Shown: positions 1-11,473, numbered from the stretch's first letter. The stretch: DNA of 64,000 nt from Absidia repens (GCA_002105175.1 MCGE01000019.1:496001-560000), one strand, 5' to 3'. Made by a program: numbers and translations. Notes: generated by a model not told the origin, from the letters alone.

Positions 1-1438
1 AAAATAAGTAGTGACTTAAATCAAGTCAAAAAAAAAATAAAGTGAAGCGAGATTCAGACTCAGCTGTCAAAAATATATAATAAAAGTATTCCAAAGTGTG
101 GAATAATAGGAAGCCAACAAGTTGGGAGGTTTAAAAAAACCTTTGTAATGAATTTATTAAAAAATAAAGATATTAAAAAGTGATTAAAAAATATAATGTT
201 CTTTTTTTCTTTTTAAATTTTTTCGAGGGTATTTATACTAAATTTTTTTTAAGGTTTAACACATCTGGTACTGAGTGTCAGGTTGTAAACTTCACCATTT
301 GTTTCAGCACTTCAATCTCCTTCATTCATCGCCCAGGCGAACAATTCGTTAAGTCCAATATCATCATTCACACTGTTATGGCTTTTTTTGACTTGATGTA
401 TGTAGTGTGTACCAAATATGGCACGGGTTTTGTGAGTTTATATGGCCTGTAACGGTGTTGAATTAACCTTTTTGTTAAGTTTCAGATATATTTTACACCG
501 AATGTGGATTTGTAGCGAGGATCAAAAAATATTTTTCCCCTGAATCGGAATTTGAAATGTATTTTTTTTTTGTTTACTTGACTTGTAGTCTTGAAAATAT
601 ATAGAGAGCACCAAATAGATTATTTGATATAAGTAGTGAGCACCAGAACTTTTGTAGATAAAATCCAACTTAGAAATGAAAGAAGTTTTAAAAAAGAAAA
701 CTTGATAAAATAAAATAAAGTAGAAGTATTGACCTTAGCTGGTTCAATAAAAATAAAACGGTTCTTCAAATATGCTACGTAAATCATGACTTTTTATTGA
801 CCACCTCTGACTCAGTATATAGTAACAACGCTACTATTATAGTTTTTTTTTTGTGAGCGTCCTACCGCACACCTGCTTTCTATGCCATCCCTCTATGACT
901 ATCTTTCCTGTAGAATCCTAGTGACAATACCTGGCACTACATATATGTATAAATACTGGAAAAGTCTGGAACGACAGCGGCTGTAAAATCGAGAGTAAAG
1001 AATTTTTAATGACGAAGACTTTAGGTTACATGTCAGGAAATAATAAAAATACTATCACCACCAATCAATCTAGATACTGATTTCAATCGTACATGTCTGT
1101 GTTTGGCAGACAGTCAGATATTTACTCTATTTATATATATATATATATTGAAACAAAAACAAACAAACAACAGCGGCAATAATGTGGAATAAAATGGATA
1201 TATATATGGTTTATTAGAATCTTTGTTTGTCATAAAAAGATAATCAAAAAAAGTAAAAATGGAATAGGAATGATGGACAAAGTGGGAAGGCAGGTGATGT
1301 AAAGAATAGAATCTTTTACTGATTGTCTAAAAGTAAGCGTGTAACAAAAGTAAAATAAAGAGAGAAAGAGAAAGAGGGAGAGAGAGAGTGGAAGAGGAGA
1401 TAAAGTTTCAAAATAAACGTGAATGTGAATATGGTATA

Positions 1439-1534
<96 letters not shown>

Positions 1535-1576
1535 AAACAAACAAATCACTAAACAAGAACCGGATGCTAAAAAAAA
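1..1576. other. Intergenic, AT-rich, no supported gene
   Basis: No convincing coding region is visible. The stretch holds short A/T homopolymers, an (AT)n run near 1130-1150, a GA-rich tract near 1360-1400 and a very long A tract at 1442-1533. A 90-codon open frame at 180-452 is AT-rich, lacks any recognisable motif and was not called. The right end lies downstream of the casein kinase I stop and should contain its 3' UTR. Confidence 0.6.
1442..1533. repeat. Uninterrupted 92-nt A tract
   Basis: A single uninterrupted run of A on the + strand, the longest homopolymer of the window. It lies about 45 bp downstream of the casein kinase I stop codon. Because that gene is on the - strand, the tract reads as T in the sense of its transcript and so is not the poly(A) tail of a retrocopy of that gene. 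Its exact length is unreliable in any assembly. Confidence 0.9.
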
Positions 1577-3208
1577 TTAATGACATATTCCACAGGTCAG
1601 CTTATTCCATATACTAGGTTTCTTTTGTTCATCCAATGGTTGAGGTGACTTGGTATTATCAGTAATATGAGCTTTGGCGGCGCCAGTAGGAGACGATGAC
1701 AATTGGTGGATGGGTATGTCTTGTCGCTGTTGCTGTTGCGGTGCTGGTGATGATAATTCTTGAAGTTGTCTGGAAGAATGGGTGTTTTGACGCAAATTGT
1801 TTTCAATCACCTTTTTGGCGGGTGCGGGGAGACCTTGACGAGATGCCTGCCGTTTGGTCATTGTCTAAAAAAAAAAAAAAAATTAAGTGACGAGAATGAT
1901 AATAAAACAGATAAATAGTTTACCTCCCATCCTTTGCCATTATTCAAAAGACACCAATCATATACATCATCCTCGACTTGTCCTGTGTTCTTGATCGTTT
2001 TACTGAATAATTCTCGAAGAAAATCGTAGTCCGGCGATTCTTCAAATCCAAGTTTGCGTACGTATTGTAAATAGATACCAAATTCCTCTATGATAATAAA
2101 AATATAAAAAAAAAAAGTCCCGGTGTTAGTTTGACTATGATTAAAGTGCGAGAGGACCAACTTACCAGGCATACCAGAGCATAAATCCTTGACGTTTGTT
2201 GTTTGCTTCTTCTCACCAATCTTTTCGTATTTTTGTTTGTTAGTGGCTGCCTTCAATCCTTGCCAAGGTAAAGACCCACGAAGGAAATACATAAAGACAT
2301 GACCTAAAGCTTCCAAATCATCACGTCTTGACTGTTCTATATGATAAGAAAAGGACAAGAAAATGTGAGCCGTCCTTTTATTTTTACTTTTTTTTTTTAT
2401 TTTTTTTTACCACGACCTAAATGAGTATTGATACTCATATAGCGAGCAGTGCCTGATAGACTTTTTCTTTCACGATAAGGAATATGTTGTTTGGTTTTGG
2501 GATCACGATATAGCTTGGCCATACCAAAGTCCACCATAAAAATATTGTTCGCATAAGCTGATCCAGGTTTGCCAATCAGAAAGTTGTCAGGTTTGATGTC
2601 ACGGTAAATAAGGTTTTTTTCATGGATGGTCTGTACTCGGTTGATCTATTGTTCAAAACAGAAAGAAAAAAATAGGTTCAAGTTATTATGTACAAAATTA
2701 GTAAAAAGGGGGGAAAATATAAACTTACCATTTGTTTTGCAAGCATGGCCACAGTCTTGGTGGAAAACCGACGACCGCAAACATCAAACATATCTTCCAA
2801 ACTAGGTCCAAGAAGATCGATCACCAAAATATTGTGGAGGCCTTCTTGACCAAAATAGTAGGCACTGGGAATACCAACAGTACCAGCCATGATTTTGTAA
2901 GTTCGGTATTCGTCCCGTAACTGGGGTGCATCGCTTTTTCGTGGTTCAAACTTGATAGCTACTTGTTGATTGTTGAGCAGATTGGTTCCTATATAGTACA
3001 CAAAGAAATACAAAAGTTAGCATAAATACGAAGATAACGAGAAGAAGAAAAAGGAAAAGGTGTTGCTTTTTTTTTTTTTTTTTTTTTTTGGGATACCTTC
3101 GTATATCACACCAAAGCTACCTTCACCAATTTTTTTGCCAACTTTGTAATGTACGCCGACGACATTGTGAGAGATTGTTGTTGGGGTTGCAGTCGTGGAG
3201 CCAGGCAT
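1577..3208 (-). CDS. Casein kinase I, Yck-like serine/threonine kinase
   Basis: Protein kinase of the CK1 family, which phosphorylates acidic or primed serines and, in the yeast Yck group, acts at the plasma membrane in nutrient sensing and endocytosis. Six exons (3208-3097, 2988-2729, 2645-2411, 2336-2166, 2087-1924, 1864-1577) give 409 residues. Seen: glycine loop GEGSFG (28-33), VAIK lysine K50, catalytic YRDIKPDN with D140, DFG at 163-165, and the CK1-specific activation segment [18 protein letters not shown] followed by [10 protein letters not shown] Gln/Ser-rich tail of about 100 residues follows the kinase domain and ends in CGICH, two cysteines near the C terminus, where yeast Yck1/2 carry palmitoylated cysteines. 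Membrane attachment is therefore inferred, not shown. The start is the first Met upstream of the kinase domain in the first exon. Confidence 0.95.
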
Positions 3209-4013
3209 GACAATACAATTTATAAATATGTATATACTTAAAAATAAAGGAAGAAGATGAAAAGGGGTGGTTTTTTTTTTTTTTTGAAAGGGGGATCTTA
3301 ATAAAATAAATAGAGAAGGTGTAGTTGTATAGTAAGTGAAAGGGTGTGTGCAGGTAGTGAGAGACAAAAGTGATGGATAAAGAGGAGTAGGGGAATCGAA
3401 GAGAGAGAGAGAGAAAGAGAGAGATGATTTCCTTAGGGTTGAATGGACATAAAATATAATATATAAAATATAAGATATAATATAGTATAATATAGTATGT
3501 GATAGTCCTAAAAGAAAAAGAAAAGGAATAAGAAAAAGAAAAGGATCCAGATTTGAAGACTGAATTTGTATTTTTAAATTTTGTCGGGTGCACAAAAACT
3601 GACTTTCCCCAGCGAAAAGAGGTGGTGAGTAAGTAGATCTTTTTTAATACTACCTTGGAAAATTGGTTAACAACACGGGTGAATTGAAAGGGAAAGCGTT
3701 ACTGGTTGCAAAATTGGGGAAGTTAAAAAAAAAAAAGCCTGTGTAAAAGGAATGGATAGTGAGGTATAATATATCTGTTATACGTTTTACCTATACATGG
3801 TAAAGAAGAGGAGGGAGGAATAAATAAAACGAAAAAAGCAAGCCGAGTTTTTGGTGAATCAAATATCTTAAACATGTGCACCATATGAAGTAATTCAAAT
3901 CCCACTACTTTTATTAAAAAGAGGTATGTATCCGACAATACTAAATCCTAAATCATCCTAAATACTAAACAAACTAAATTAAAACAAGCTAAACCAAACT
4001 AATAATAATAATG
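3209..4013. promoter_or_regulatory. Intergenic: casein kinase I 5' region and epimerase 3' end
   Basis: An 805-bp gap between two - strand genes. It includes the presumptive promoter and 5' UTR of the kinase gene (GA-rich on the + strand near 3400-3425, so CT-rich in the sense of transcription) and the 3' flank of the epimerase gene. Short open frames here are low-complexity and were not called. Confidence 0.5.
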
Positions 4014-5728
4014 TCAATCGCAATCTATCAAGGGTCCGTCATAACCATTGGGGTTCCGTCTTGTCCATCGCCACATATCTTGACACATATCGTCCATAGT
4101 GTATAATGGTTTCCACCCCAAATCTTGATTAGCCAATGTCGCATCTGCTGTACAAACTCCCACATCCCCAGGTCTACGTTCCACAATCTTGTACGGTATC
4201 GTTTTTTGGGTCGCCTTTTCCATAGCATAAATTATTTCCAATACTGAGTAGCCTGCACCAGTCCCAAGATTATAAGCTATACATTGTCCACGATGTTGTC
4301 GAGATTTCTCTATCGTCGAAGATGACGGAAGTGGTGAAGATAATGGCGATGATGGTGAAGGAGTCGACGATGGTGATGGAAAGGGCGATGAGGATGGAGA
4401 AGATGATTTTGTCGATACGGGTGATAATAATGTAGAAGATGATGTCGGAATTGGCTTTAACAATGCTGATGATGGCGGTGAAGAGGATTGTGATGATGAA
4501 GGTGATGCGCTGACTACTAATGGTACTGCTGTACATGCCGACGATATAGACGATGGTGATTTTTTCAATTCTTCCATTTCCAATTTTTTTAATGCCGCCA
4601 CATGACCAGTTGCTAGATCACATACATGTATATAATCACGTACTCCAGTTCCATCCACTGTATCGTAATCGGATCCAAAAATTTGCACATATGGAAGATG
4701 ACCCTGTAAGACTTGAATCACATACGGCAACAAATTGTTCGGTATACCTTGCGGACATTCCCCCATAAGACCAGATGGATGGGCCCCCACTGGATTAAAG
4801 AATCGCAATAAACACACATTCCAATCTGGGTCTGATGCGCAGACATCCCGTAGCATTTCTTCTACAAATAGCTTTGTTCGTCCATAAGGGTTAGTCACTG
4901 GGCCCAAGCTAGCAGTTTCATTCACTGGCATCATATCAGGTTCACCATACACTGTAGCGCTGGAGCTAAACACCAAGTTCTTGACCTTGTACCGATCCAT
5001 CACCCGAAACAAATGTAATGATCCAGTGACATTGTTGTGATAATAGTCCAAAGGAAGTTGTGTTGATTCCCCCACCGCTTTGATGGCTGCAAAATGTACC
5101 ACCGCCCAGAATGAGAATGTTTGGAAGACCCTGTTTAAATCCTTTTCACAAGTAACATCGCCTTCGATGAAATGTACCGATTTTCCAGAGAGATGTTCGA
5201 CCCTAGCCAATGCCTCTATTGTTACAAAAATAAATATAACAAATCGTTAGTTGAATAGTTCAATCAGAATTAACCATTCTACGTCTTCTCAAACAGCCGT
5301 ATTAACCTACCCAAATTTGAGTTGATAAGGTTATCCATCACCACAATAGAGTACTGTGCATTTAGGAGTTCCAATACCGTATGACTTCCAATATATCCAG
5401 CGCCACCAGTAACCAGTACGTATCTAGTTTGTTGTTGTTTGGTATATTGATTTGTATGGCTCTCGCTGGTGGTAGTTGAATGAGTATGTTGGTTTGGTGT
5501 CAGGCTATCAGTGCATAAAGAGGGTGAAGGTACTGGGGTAAGTGATCGTCGATGATGATGATGAGGCTGATGATGAAGGTGGGCAACTGATGGATCTTCG
5601 ACCAGCTTCCTCTTTCTTGATCCAGTGTCTTCCTGTTGATTATGAATAAATACAGTGGCGCTGTTTGATTTTGCTTGGCGTTTGGTGGTAGATTGGTCGG
5701 ATACACTGTTGCGCATCACGTTCATCAT
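4014..5728 (-). CDS. UDP-glucose 4-epimerase (GalE/Gal10 epimerase domain) with Ser/Pro-rich insertion
   Basis: Interconverts UDP-galactose and UDP-glucose in the Leloir pathway. Two exons (5728-5311 and 5215-4014) give 539 residues. Seen: NAD-binding [11 protein letters not shown] (107-116), catalytic FSSSATVYG (Thr near 227) and Tyr-x3-Lys in NPYGRTK (Tyr about 250, Lys about 254), and the C-terminal AYNLGTG and VERRPGDV motifs. Two features depart from the usual length of about 340: an N-terminal extension of about 100 residues rich in His, Ser and Thr, and a low-complexity insertion of about 95 residues, almost entirely Ser and Pro, between the [12 protein letters not shown] motif and AYNLGTG (about residues 353-449). 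There is no mutarotase domain, unlike Saccharomyces Gal10. The start is the first in-frame ATG; a second ATG follows directly. Confidence 0.95.
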
Positions 5729-6429
5729 AAAAAAAAAAGGGTGTTGATCGATGATAAGTAATGTATACGGGATGATTTGATACAAGAAGACGCTTTACAA
5801 AAACAGGTTCTCAAACAAGAGTAAAAAGGAAGGAGTGAAGTGATATTAAAGGAGTGAAAAAAAAGTATGTAGGTAACAATGAATATATGAAGGAAAGGAG
5901 AGGTTAAATAAATAGTAAAAGAATGAAAAAAAAAAAAGTTTTTGGCACCGTTTTTTAATATTTTTGAAACGGCGATGCCTACCAATTTTTTAATTTGTTA
6001 CGCAGAGAAAATGTTTTGCACGAAACAGAATAAATCAAATCAAACTTACATATAATATATAATATGATAAAAGAAAGCGCTTCATTATATAATCTTTTTT
6101 TTTTTTTTTCAATTTTTATAATACAAGCTATATTTACCGTCATTTATCATTTTTTCCATGCTACTGATTGTCCTTGCTCCAGTTGTATTGTCAGACAAAG
6201 TTAGTGTTGTGAAGGAAGAAGTCAAACTAAACATTGCTGAAGTTGATTGGATGCGACTCAAATCCCTGAATCCGCAAGATTCCCATTTGCCGTTTCCAAA
6301 CTAGAACCCCCCAAAAAAAACTAAAAGCGCATCTGGAATGTTTAAAAATCAATTAAAAAATGTCATATTTATTTCAAACAAAGGAAGAGCCATATATAAA
6401 AAAAAGGGGGGGGGGTGCATGTAAGTAAG
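5729..6429. other. Intergenic, promoter side of the epimerase gene
   Basis: A 701-bp gap between two - strand genes holding the epimerase 5' region and the 3' flank of the next gene. A (T)14 run, several A runs and one notable short open frame on the + strand (6158-6304, listed separately) are present. Confidence 0.5.
6158..6304 (+). CDS. Possible 48-residue micro-ORF with hydrophobic N terminus
   Basis: An ATG-initiated frame of 48 codons starts with a hydrophobic run (MLLIVLAPVVL) and continues with an amphipathic, charged stretch (KEEVKLNIAEVDWMRLK) before a TAG stop. Codon use is less AT-biased than the surrounding DNA. It could be a short peptide gene, a 3' exon of an unseen gene, or chance. 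No family is recognised and no splice or promoter evidence supports it. Confidence 0.2.
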   Translation: MLLIVLAPVVLSDKVSVVKEEVKLNIAEVDWMRLKSLNPQDSHLPFPN

Positions 6430-7422
6430 CTAGTTCATTTGAACAACCAATCGATGACGTTTCTTCCTCATATTCCATGCTTTGGCCAGCCAACGCAAAA
6501 TGGTTTGTTTTGTTGCTAATGTATCGTACGATGCAAAACCAATGCGACCACATTTTCGATAGAGAAAACGCCATGCGCATTGGCGGCTGGCAAGTGGCAT
6601 ATCACGGAAACGGCGAGCAGAGCGGTCATGTTTGATTTTAAGGATGGATACCATTTCACCTAGACATCGATGAAGTATATCTGTGGGGTTTGGTGAACGA
6701 AGGCGTGGTGCGGGTGGTACATGCCTTGACGGCAATGACTGGGCGGTAGTGTCACAGACTCGATCAGCGGCTGGTTGTAAGAAACAGAGGGTACCAACAG
6801 TTTGTAAATAATCATCTGGCCACGTTGGTGATGGTAATCGTGGTGGTGGTGGTGGTGGTGGTGATGATGATGCCGGCTGCCTTGTATCTGGAGGTCGTTG
6901 TTGTCGTCGTTGTCGTTTTGCTAAGGAATGTGTCTGTGCAAGGATATGAGCAATGGCAGATGCATGTTGCTGATACTGCTGCCGATGTTGATGCGAAGAG
7001 CCAATGGATCGATCACCACCACCACCACCACCACTACGTTCCCATGGGTCAGGGTTTCGATAACGGAGGCCAAGTCGATCAATAATCACCTGTAGCGGTT
7101 GCTGATAAAAATCATTGTCATGCCAGTGTTGTTCACGAGGTGGGCCGTCGGAAAGGAGCCTGAAACGTTGACGCTTGGTTTGGTTTTCGCGGATGGTACA
7201 ATAAAGTTCCCAGGTGGCCATGGCAATCTTGCGAGCATCAAATAAAAAACATTGATGCGCTTGCCATTCCATGTTCGGAGGACGCGGCTGGATTAAATAG
7301 CGATCGGCCGCCGTAATAAACCGATACAGAACTTGCATCTCTTCAGGGACATGAGCCATCCTACGTGGCTGTGTCAAGCCGTTGTCTCTCGAAAATAAAT
7401 TTATGTAGTTCTCGTTATCCAT
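6430..7422 (-). CDS. Unrecognised 330-residue protein
   Basis: A single uninterrupted frame from ATG at 7422 to TAG at 6430. No known family is recognised. Seen: an N-terminal half with a conserved-looking segment rich in Arg, Trp and Gln (RYLIQPRPPNMEW and RKIAMATWELYCTIREN), a central low-complexity linker of glycine, serine, glutamine and proline runs, and a basic C-terminal segment of about 85 residues (DILHRCLGEMVSIL through WNMRKKRHRL) predicted to be mostly helical from its pattern. No signal peptide or membrane segment is visible. The two ordered ends around a disordered linker suggest a real protein, perhaps nucleic-acid-associated because of its basic ends, but that is a guess. It is divergent from the next gene across a 0.6-kb shared promoter region. 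Confidence 0.7.
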   Translation of the reverse strand: MDNENYINLFSRDNGLTQPRRMAHVPEEMQVLYRFITAADRYLIQPRPPNMEWQAHQCFLFDARKIAMATWELYCTIRENQTKRQRFRLLSDGPPREQHWHDNDFYQQPLQVIIDRLGLRYRNPDPWERSGGGGGGDRSIGSSHQHRQQYQQHASAIAHILAQTHSLAKRQRRQQRPPDTRQPASSSPPPPPPPRLPSPTWPDDYLQTVGTLCFLQPAADRVCDTTAQSLPSRHVPPAPRLRSPNPTDILHRCLGEMVSILKIKHDRSARRFRDMPLASRQCAWRFLYRKCGRIGFASYDTLATKQTILRWLAKAWNMRKKRHRLVVQMN

Positions 7423-8016
7423 TGTAGGTAAAGCGGTTTGGTGATGTGATATATGTATATTTGAGAGAAAGAAAGAAACCCCTTCCCTTTCCTTCCGAAA
7501 ACTGGCTCATCAGACATATCTATATATATATATCATGTGAAGCATCGTTCATTTTACTGGAGAACATAAAATGATTCATCTAGCTATTCATTGTTCCTAT
7601 TATTTTGATTCATTCAGCAGGGACAGGCTTACATTGAGAGGAGGGAGGGTGCAGGGGGGAAAATTTGAATTTTATTGTTGGATATTAATGCCTACTGCTT
7701 TTTGGTTCATTCAACAGGGTGGGTATAAACTAAGTTCTGTGATTTTATTGGCCTCGATCTGTCCAAAAAGGCAACCTGTCTACTCGACAAAAATTTGCTG
7801 GCCAAAATTTAGTGATTAGTTTGAAATGCCGCCGATATTTTGTTTTTTGTTTACCCAGTTTTTTTTACGTTTATTTTTTATTTCTTTGTTTTAATTGGGG
7901 TTTTTTTTAACTGGTAAGTTGTGTGTCATCTTTTCCCACCTTCATTATGAGTGTATTAATACTCAACTGACTCGCTTTTTTTTTTTTTTTTTGGGTTATA
8001 TCTGTAGTATTTACTC
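7423..8016. promoter_or_regulatory. Divergent intergenic promoter region
   Basis: The 594 bp between two unrecognised divergent genes. It includes an (AT)n TATA-like run at 7522-7532, two similar boxes of the form TTCATTCARCAGGG at about 7610 and 7710, and a T17 run just before the + strand gene. TCTGTAG at about 8000 could be the acceptor of a 5' UTR intron. Confidence 0.4.
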
Positions 8017-9504
8017 ATGTTCTTCCTGAACAGGCTAGCAACGAATCAACAGCCTTTGGACAAGCTGAAGGATTTGCTTCTGGAACAGAACCAAACATCT
8101 CAAGACCAGTTGGACAAAATCAATAACAAGTTGGATCGCATCCTTGAAACAAGCGAGCAACAACAACAACAGACCGAACGACTTTTTCAACGACTAGAAA
8201 GCCTTGAACAACAAATGAAACTCCAACCCACAACAGACCGCGACGTTTCTCCCTTGGCTATTACAGCACCAACAACACCAATAACATCGCCGGCGCCAGT
8301 ACCAGCAACAATAATAAACCAAGAGGATTCTCCGACTACTGTACCGACTATACGCGACATCCCTCACCCAGTCGATCCTGCTACCGGAAGACAAGTCGCT
8401 CTACCGCTCAATAAATCTTATATTATGGCGGCCCTGCAAACGATCCAAGGGGCAGATAATGTGAATCAAGAATATCTCGCGTTATTCGATGCCACGGTCA
8501 CTACTATCAGGGAAATGAAGTTCCAGTATCCGGAACGAGACTTCGGCAATTGGCGAGACGTTCCACAAGATATCAAACTAGTAATCTATGACACTGCGGA
8601 ATCCAAGATGCGAACTACATATGGTATTGCCGTTGATCGTGCACAGGGTTCTTGGATCGTTCAAAGTATGCTGTCTTCACGATGGAAGGAAAGGTTTAGA
8701 TACGTAAGCAATGTTTGTTTGTTTTTTCCTACAAAGAAAACATGGTATTTCTTCTTCTCATCCTTTTTTTTTTTTTTGTTTTTGTTTTTGTGGGTGATGG
8801 TGGTTGGTGGGGGTTTAGGCGCGTGCAGCAGTAAAAAGAAGAAAAAAATTGGCAGCAATGAAAACTCCTTTACCAGTATCTAAAGTTAATGGTGTACGGA
8901 CAAATTCATCATCATCATCGACATCATCATCATCACCGTTACCAAAATCAAAAACAAAAACACCTTTAGAGGTACCTGGATCTAACGGTTCACCAACAAA
9001 ACCATCATCATCATCATTATCATCATCATCAGCATCATCATCATCATCATCATCATTTCCAGTAACAAGAATACGTTTATTCGTACCTGAAGAAAACCCT
9101 TCACCAACACGTTCATCCTCGTTGTCATCATCACCATCGTCATCACCACCACCACCACCACCACCATCATCATCATCATCGTCACGTCGAACAATAAGAA
9201 TACCTGTAGTGGTACCTGAAGATGACGATTCACCAACAAATGCAACACCGTCATCATCATCGCCATCGCCAACCAGGACAACAGCACCTGGCTTCTCTGA
9301 CTTATCCTATGATCACTCGAAAAACTGGCTGGGATCATCACAAAAACGATCAGCCGAAAAAGGAAAAGGTAAATGCAAGTAAGATGATGAAGGATGTGCT
9401 TGAAAGAATTGAAAGAGCTTGACAATTTTTTTTTTTTTTTTTTTGGATCAAATATCGACACCATAGAGAAGGCCGATGTATTGAAAAAACAACGACTACA
9501 ATGA
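8017..9504 (+). CDS. Unrecognised coiled-coil protein with serine-rich repeats
   Basis: Preferred model: three exons (8017-8703, 8819-9368, 9467-9504), 424 residues, all phases matching. Reading through the second intron instead would end at a stop at 9380-9382 (416 residues); I cannot decide between these. Seen: a Gln/Leu coiled coil at about 10-75 (QDQLDKINNKLDRILE followed by QQQQQTERL), a Pro/Thr linker, an apparently folded segment of about 100 residues (SYIMAALQTIQGADN to SRWKERFRY), then a basic stretch (AVKRRKKLAA). The last part is four degenerate copies of a unit of the form (K/R)(T/I)xLxVPxxxxSPT followed by serine runs encoded by (TCA)n. No family is recognised. The coiled coil, basic region and disordered tail could fit a nuclear or scaffold protein, but this is inference. 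Confidence 0.65.
8897..9190 (+). repeat. (TCA)n-rich coding microsatellite and degenerate unit repeats
   Basis: Several (TCA)n and (CCA)n tracts separate four related segments coding for basic-residue/VPxxxxSPT units. The alternation of a conserved unit with an expanding triplet tract indicates unit duplication with later slippage. It lies inside the second exon of the coiled-coil protein gene. Confidence 0.8.
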
Positions 9505-9989
9505 GTCGGTTTCTTTACCCAAAGACTATTCCTTTTTTTTTTTTTTTTTTTTTTTTGGTCAGGTGAATCTCAAATAGATGTATATTACTGGTCTCCCCCC
9601 CCCTCCTCCACCTGTAGTTTTTTTTATATCTCCATCAATAAACAATGTCTTATATCATTTGATCCTAGTATATTTCCTTTTTTTTTTTTTTTTTTTTGTC
9701 AATAAAGAATACATTGGCTTTGTTTTTCTTTGCAAATATCATATCATATACAATGAAGACAAAAATGATCTACAGAAAATAAATGGTTTTGTTCATTTTG
9801 ATATAAATGCGAATGGGATTTTCGGTTGCATGATTTGTTAGGGATGTCATACGGTGCAGTTCAAGACAGAGTTCTGGATGTACACATCAGCGTTTTCTTT
9901 TCTTCTTCTTTCTACACGCACAAGCACTGTATAGTATGGTCAGTTTATTCGACAAGACAAGGTAAACGTAATCAGAGACAATGTATAAA
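9505..9989. other. Intergenic, homopolymer-rich
   Basis: Contains three T runs of 15-20 nt, and a C run near 9593. Short frames here are low-complexity. No gene is supported. Confidence 0.6.
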
Positions 9990-10830
9990 CGCAAAAATAC
10001 AAGACATATTTTATTCAGAGCTAAATATGGGGCGACTACAGTACAATGTGGGTATACATTAAAGATACAGTGAAGGTACCGACTACAGTACAATAGGGAT
10101 GTGTATGCGTGGGAGTGGAGTATATCTGGGTGGCGGTGAAGGGGGAAATATTGTATGATAATAATAATAATAATAATAATAATACTAATAGAGTCAAATA
10201 AGAATCCTCATTCGACGAGGGTAAGTTATGATATACAGAAATAGATATTAAAACGAAAGACAAAAGGGGTTCATTGCAACAAGGAATATGATGCAAAGAT
10301 CTATTGGAGGAAGATTGAGGGAGACTAATGAGAGATTTGAAGAATGGTCAACTCTAAACTACAGGGACAATTGTTAATGGGATCTAATATACTGTACTGT
10401 ACAGTACAAGACTTGAGAAAACCAGAGGGTATCCTTTATTCAAATATAACAATACATCTAACGGGCAATGGTAAAATGGGATCTATTATACACGACATGA
10501 GAGAGAAACTTATGGGACATTTTCATTGACACAAGTAAGAAGAGACATATTTTATTTAATCGCAGATACAAGCTATACTAAACTAATAAAGTCATCTACC
10601 TGTTGTTCTAAATCCTAGATCCAAAATGAAAGGGTTTCCCCATGCATGTTGTAATCTCTGAGCTGAAACCTCTTCTAAACTAGTCCTGACACTAATCAAA
10701 GTCCACTATAACCTCAATGAAGTTGATTGATAAAGAAAAAAAAATTGAAAGAGAGAGAGGTAAAAAAATGAAAATGAAAAGTAAATAAATAAATAAAAAA
10801 TGCACCACGTGGGCGGGATTTTAATTTTAT
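9990..10830 (+). repeat. Dispersed repeat family, copy A
   Basis: Shares a chain of short conserved blocks, in the same order, with copies near 30.4, 34.0, 48.3 and 56.8 kb: TTCATTGYAACAAGG, ATCTATTRYACAYGACATGAG, TTTTATTYA, AATCCTAGATCCAAAATGA continued by AAGGGTTTCCCCATGCAT, and TTCTAAACTAGTCCTGAC. It ends with the box CACGTGGGCGGGATTT at 10806-10821. It also holds the perfect palindrome GTACTGTACAGTAC at 10394-10407 and an (ATA)n run at about 10158. There is no coding capacity. The 5' boundary is uncertain. Confidence 0.75.
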
Positions 10831-11473
10831 CGTGATTTTTTTTTTACTCACAATGTGCCCTTTTGATTAGTATTGACCGATGTTGTGTTTCAATAACACA
10901 TAACCTTTTAGCCCTTCTCATACCATGTATAGTACATTAGAACGTTTTTTACAGTTGTCTCTTTAGATTAGAGTTGATTATTCTTTATAACTTCCAAAGG
11001 GCGCCTTCATGCTTCCTCATATAGATTCATTCATTAGATCCCCTTGTTACAATGAATCCCCACATTTTCAGTTTATTATCTACCAATATGCTCCAATAAA
11101 ATATATCTTTTTTTTTTATCAACTATCTTTTGACTCACCACATAGTAAACAATATTTGTTTTGTGAGTGTCCAACCAAACATTTGTTCTCCAAATCACCC
11201 ACAATGACTCTTGTTTCTTTTTACGTTCCTGCTGAACTGTCCCATACCATAAGTTAATACACAATACAATACAAACACATAACACAAGTATATACATACA
11301 GGTATAAAGAATAGAGACAACGATGTTTATTGATTTGATATAAATACATGATAGAAAATAGAAATAAAGTAACTATATAAGTATGTGGGGTCAGGGGGGA
11401 ATTAAGACAAACACGGTAATCAAATGGAAGGGGTTAAGAAGAATTAAAACAAAAGGCGGGATGGTAAACTAAA
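10831..11473. other. Intergenic with fragment of dispersed repeat on - strand
   Basis: Mostly AT-rich. Around 10995-11065 the - strand carries the block GGATTCATTGTAACAAGGGGATC typical of the dispersed repeat, so part of this gap is another decayed copy. The right side is the 3' flank of the alcohol oxidase gene. Confidence 0.45.

Noticed and set aside
180..452. 90-codon frame near the left edge
   Set aside because: AT-rich, Phe/Ile-heavy composition, no motif, no splice or promoter context.
1230..1586. Poly-Phe open frames on the - strand over the A tract
   Set aside because: Homopolymer translation with no other content.
8982..9464. Met/Val-rich - strand frame opposite the serine-repeat exon
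   Set aside because: Shadow of (TCA)n repeats in the real + strand exon.
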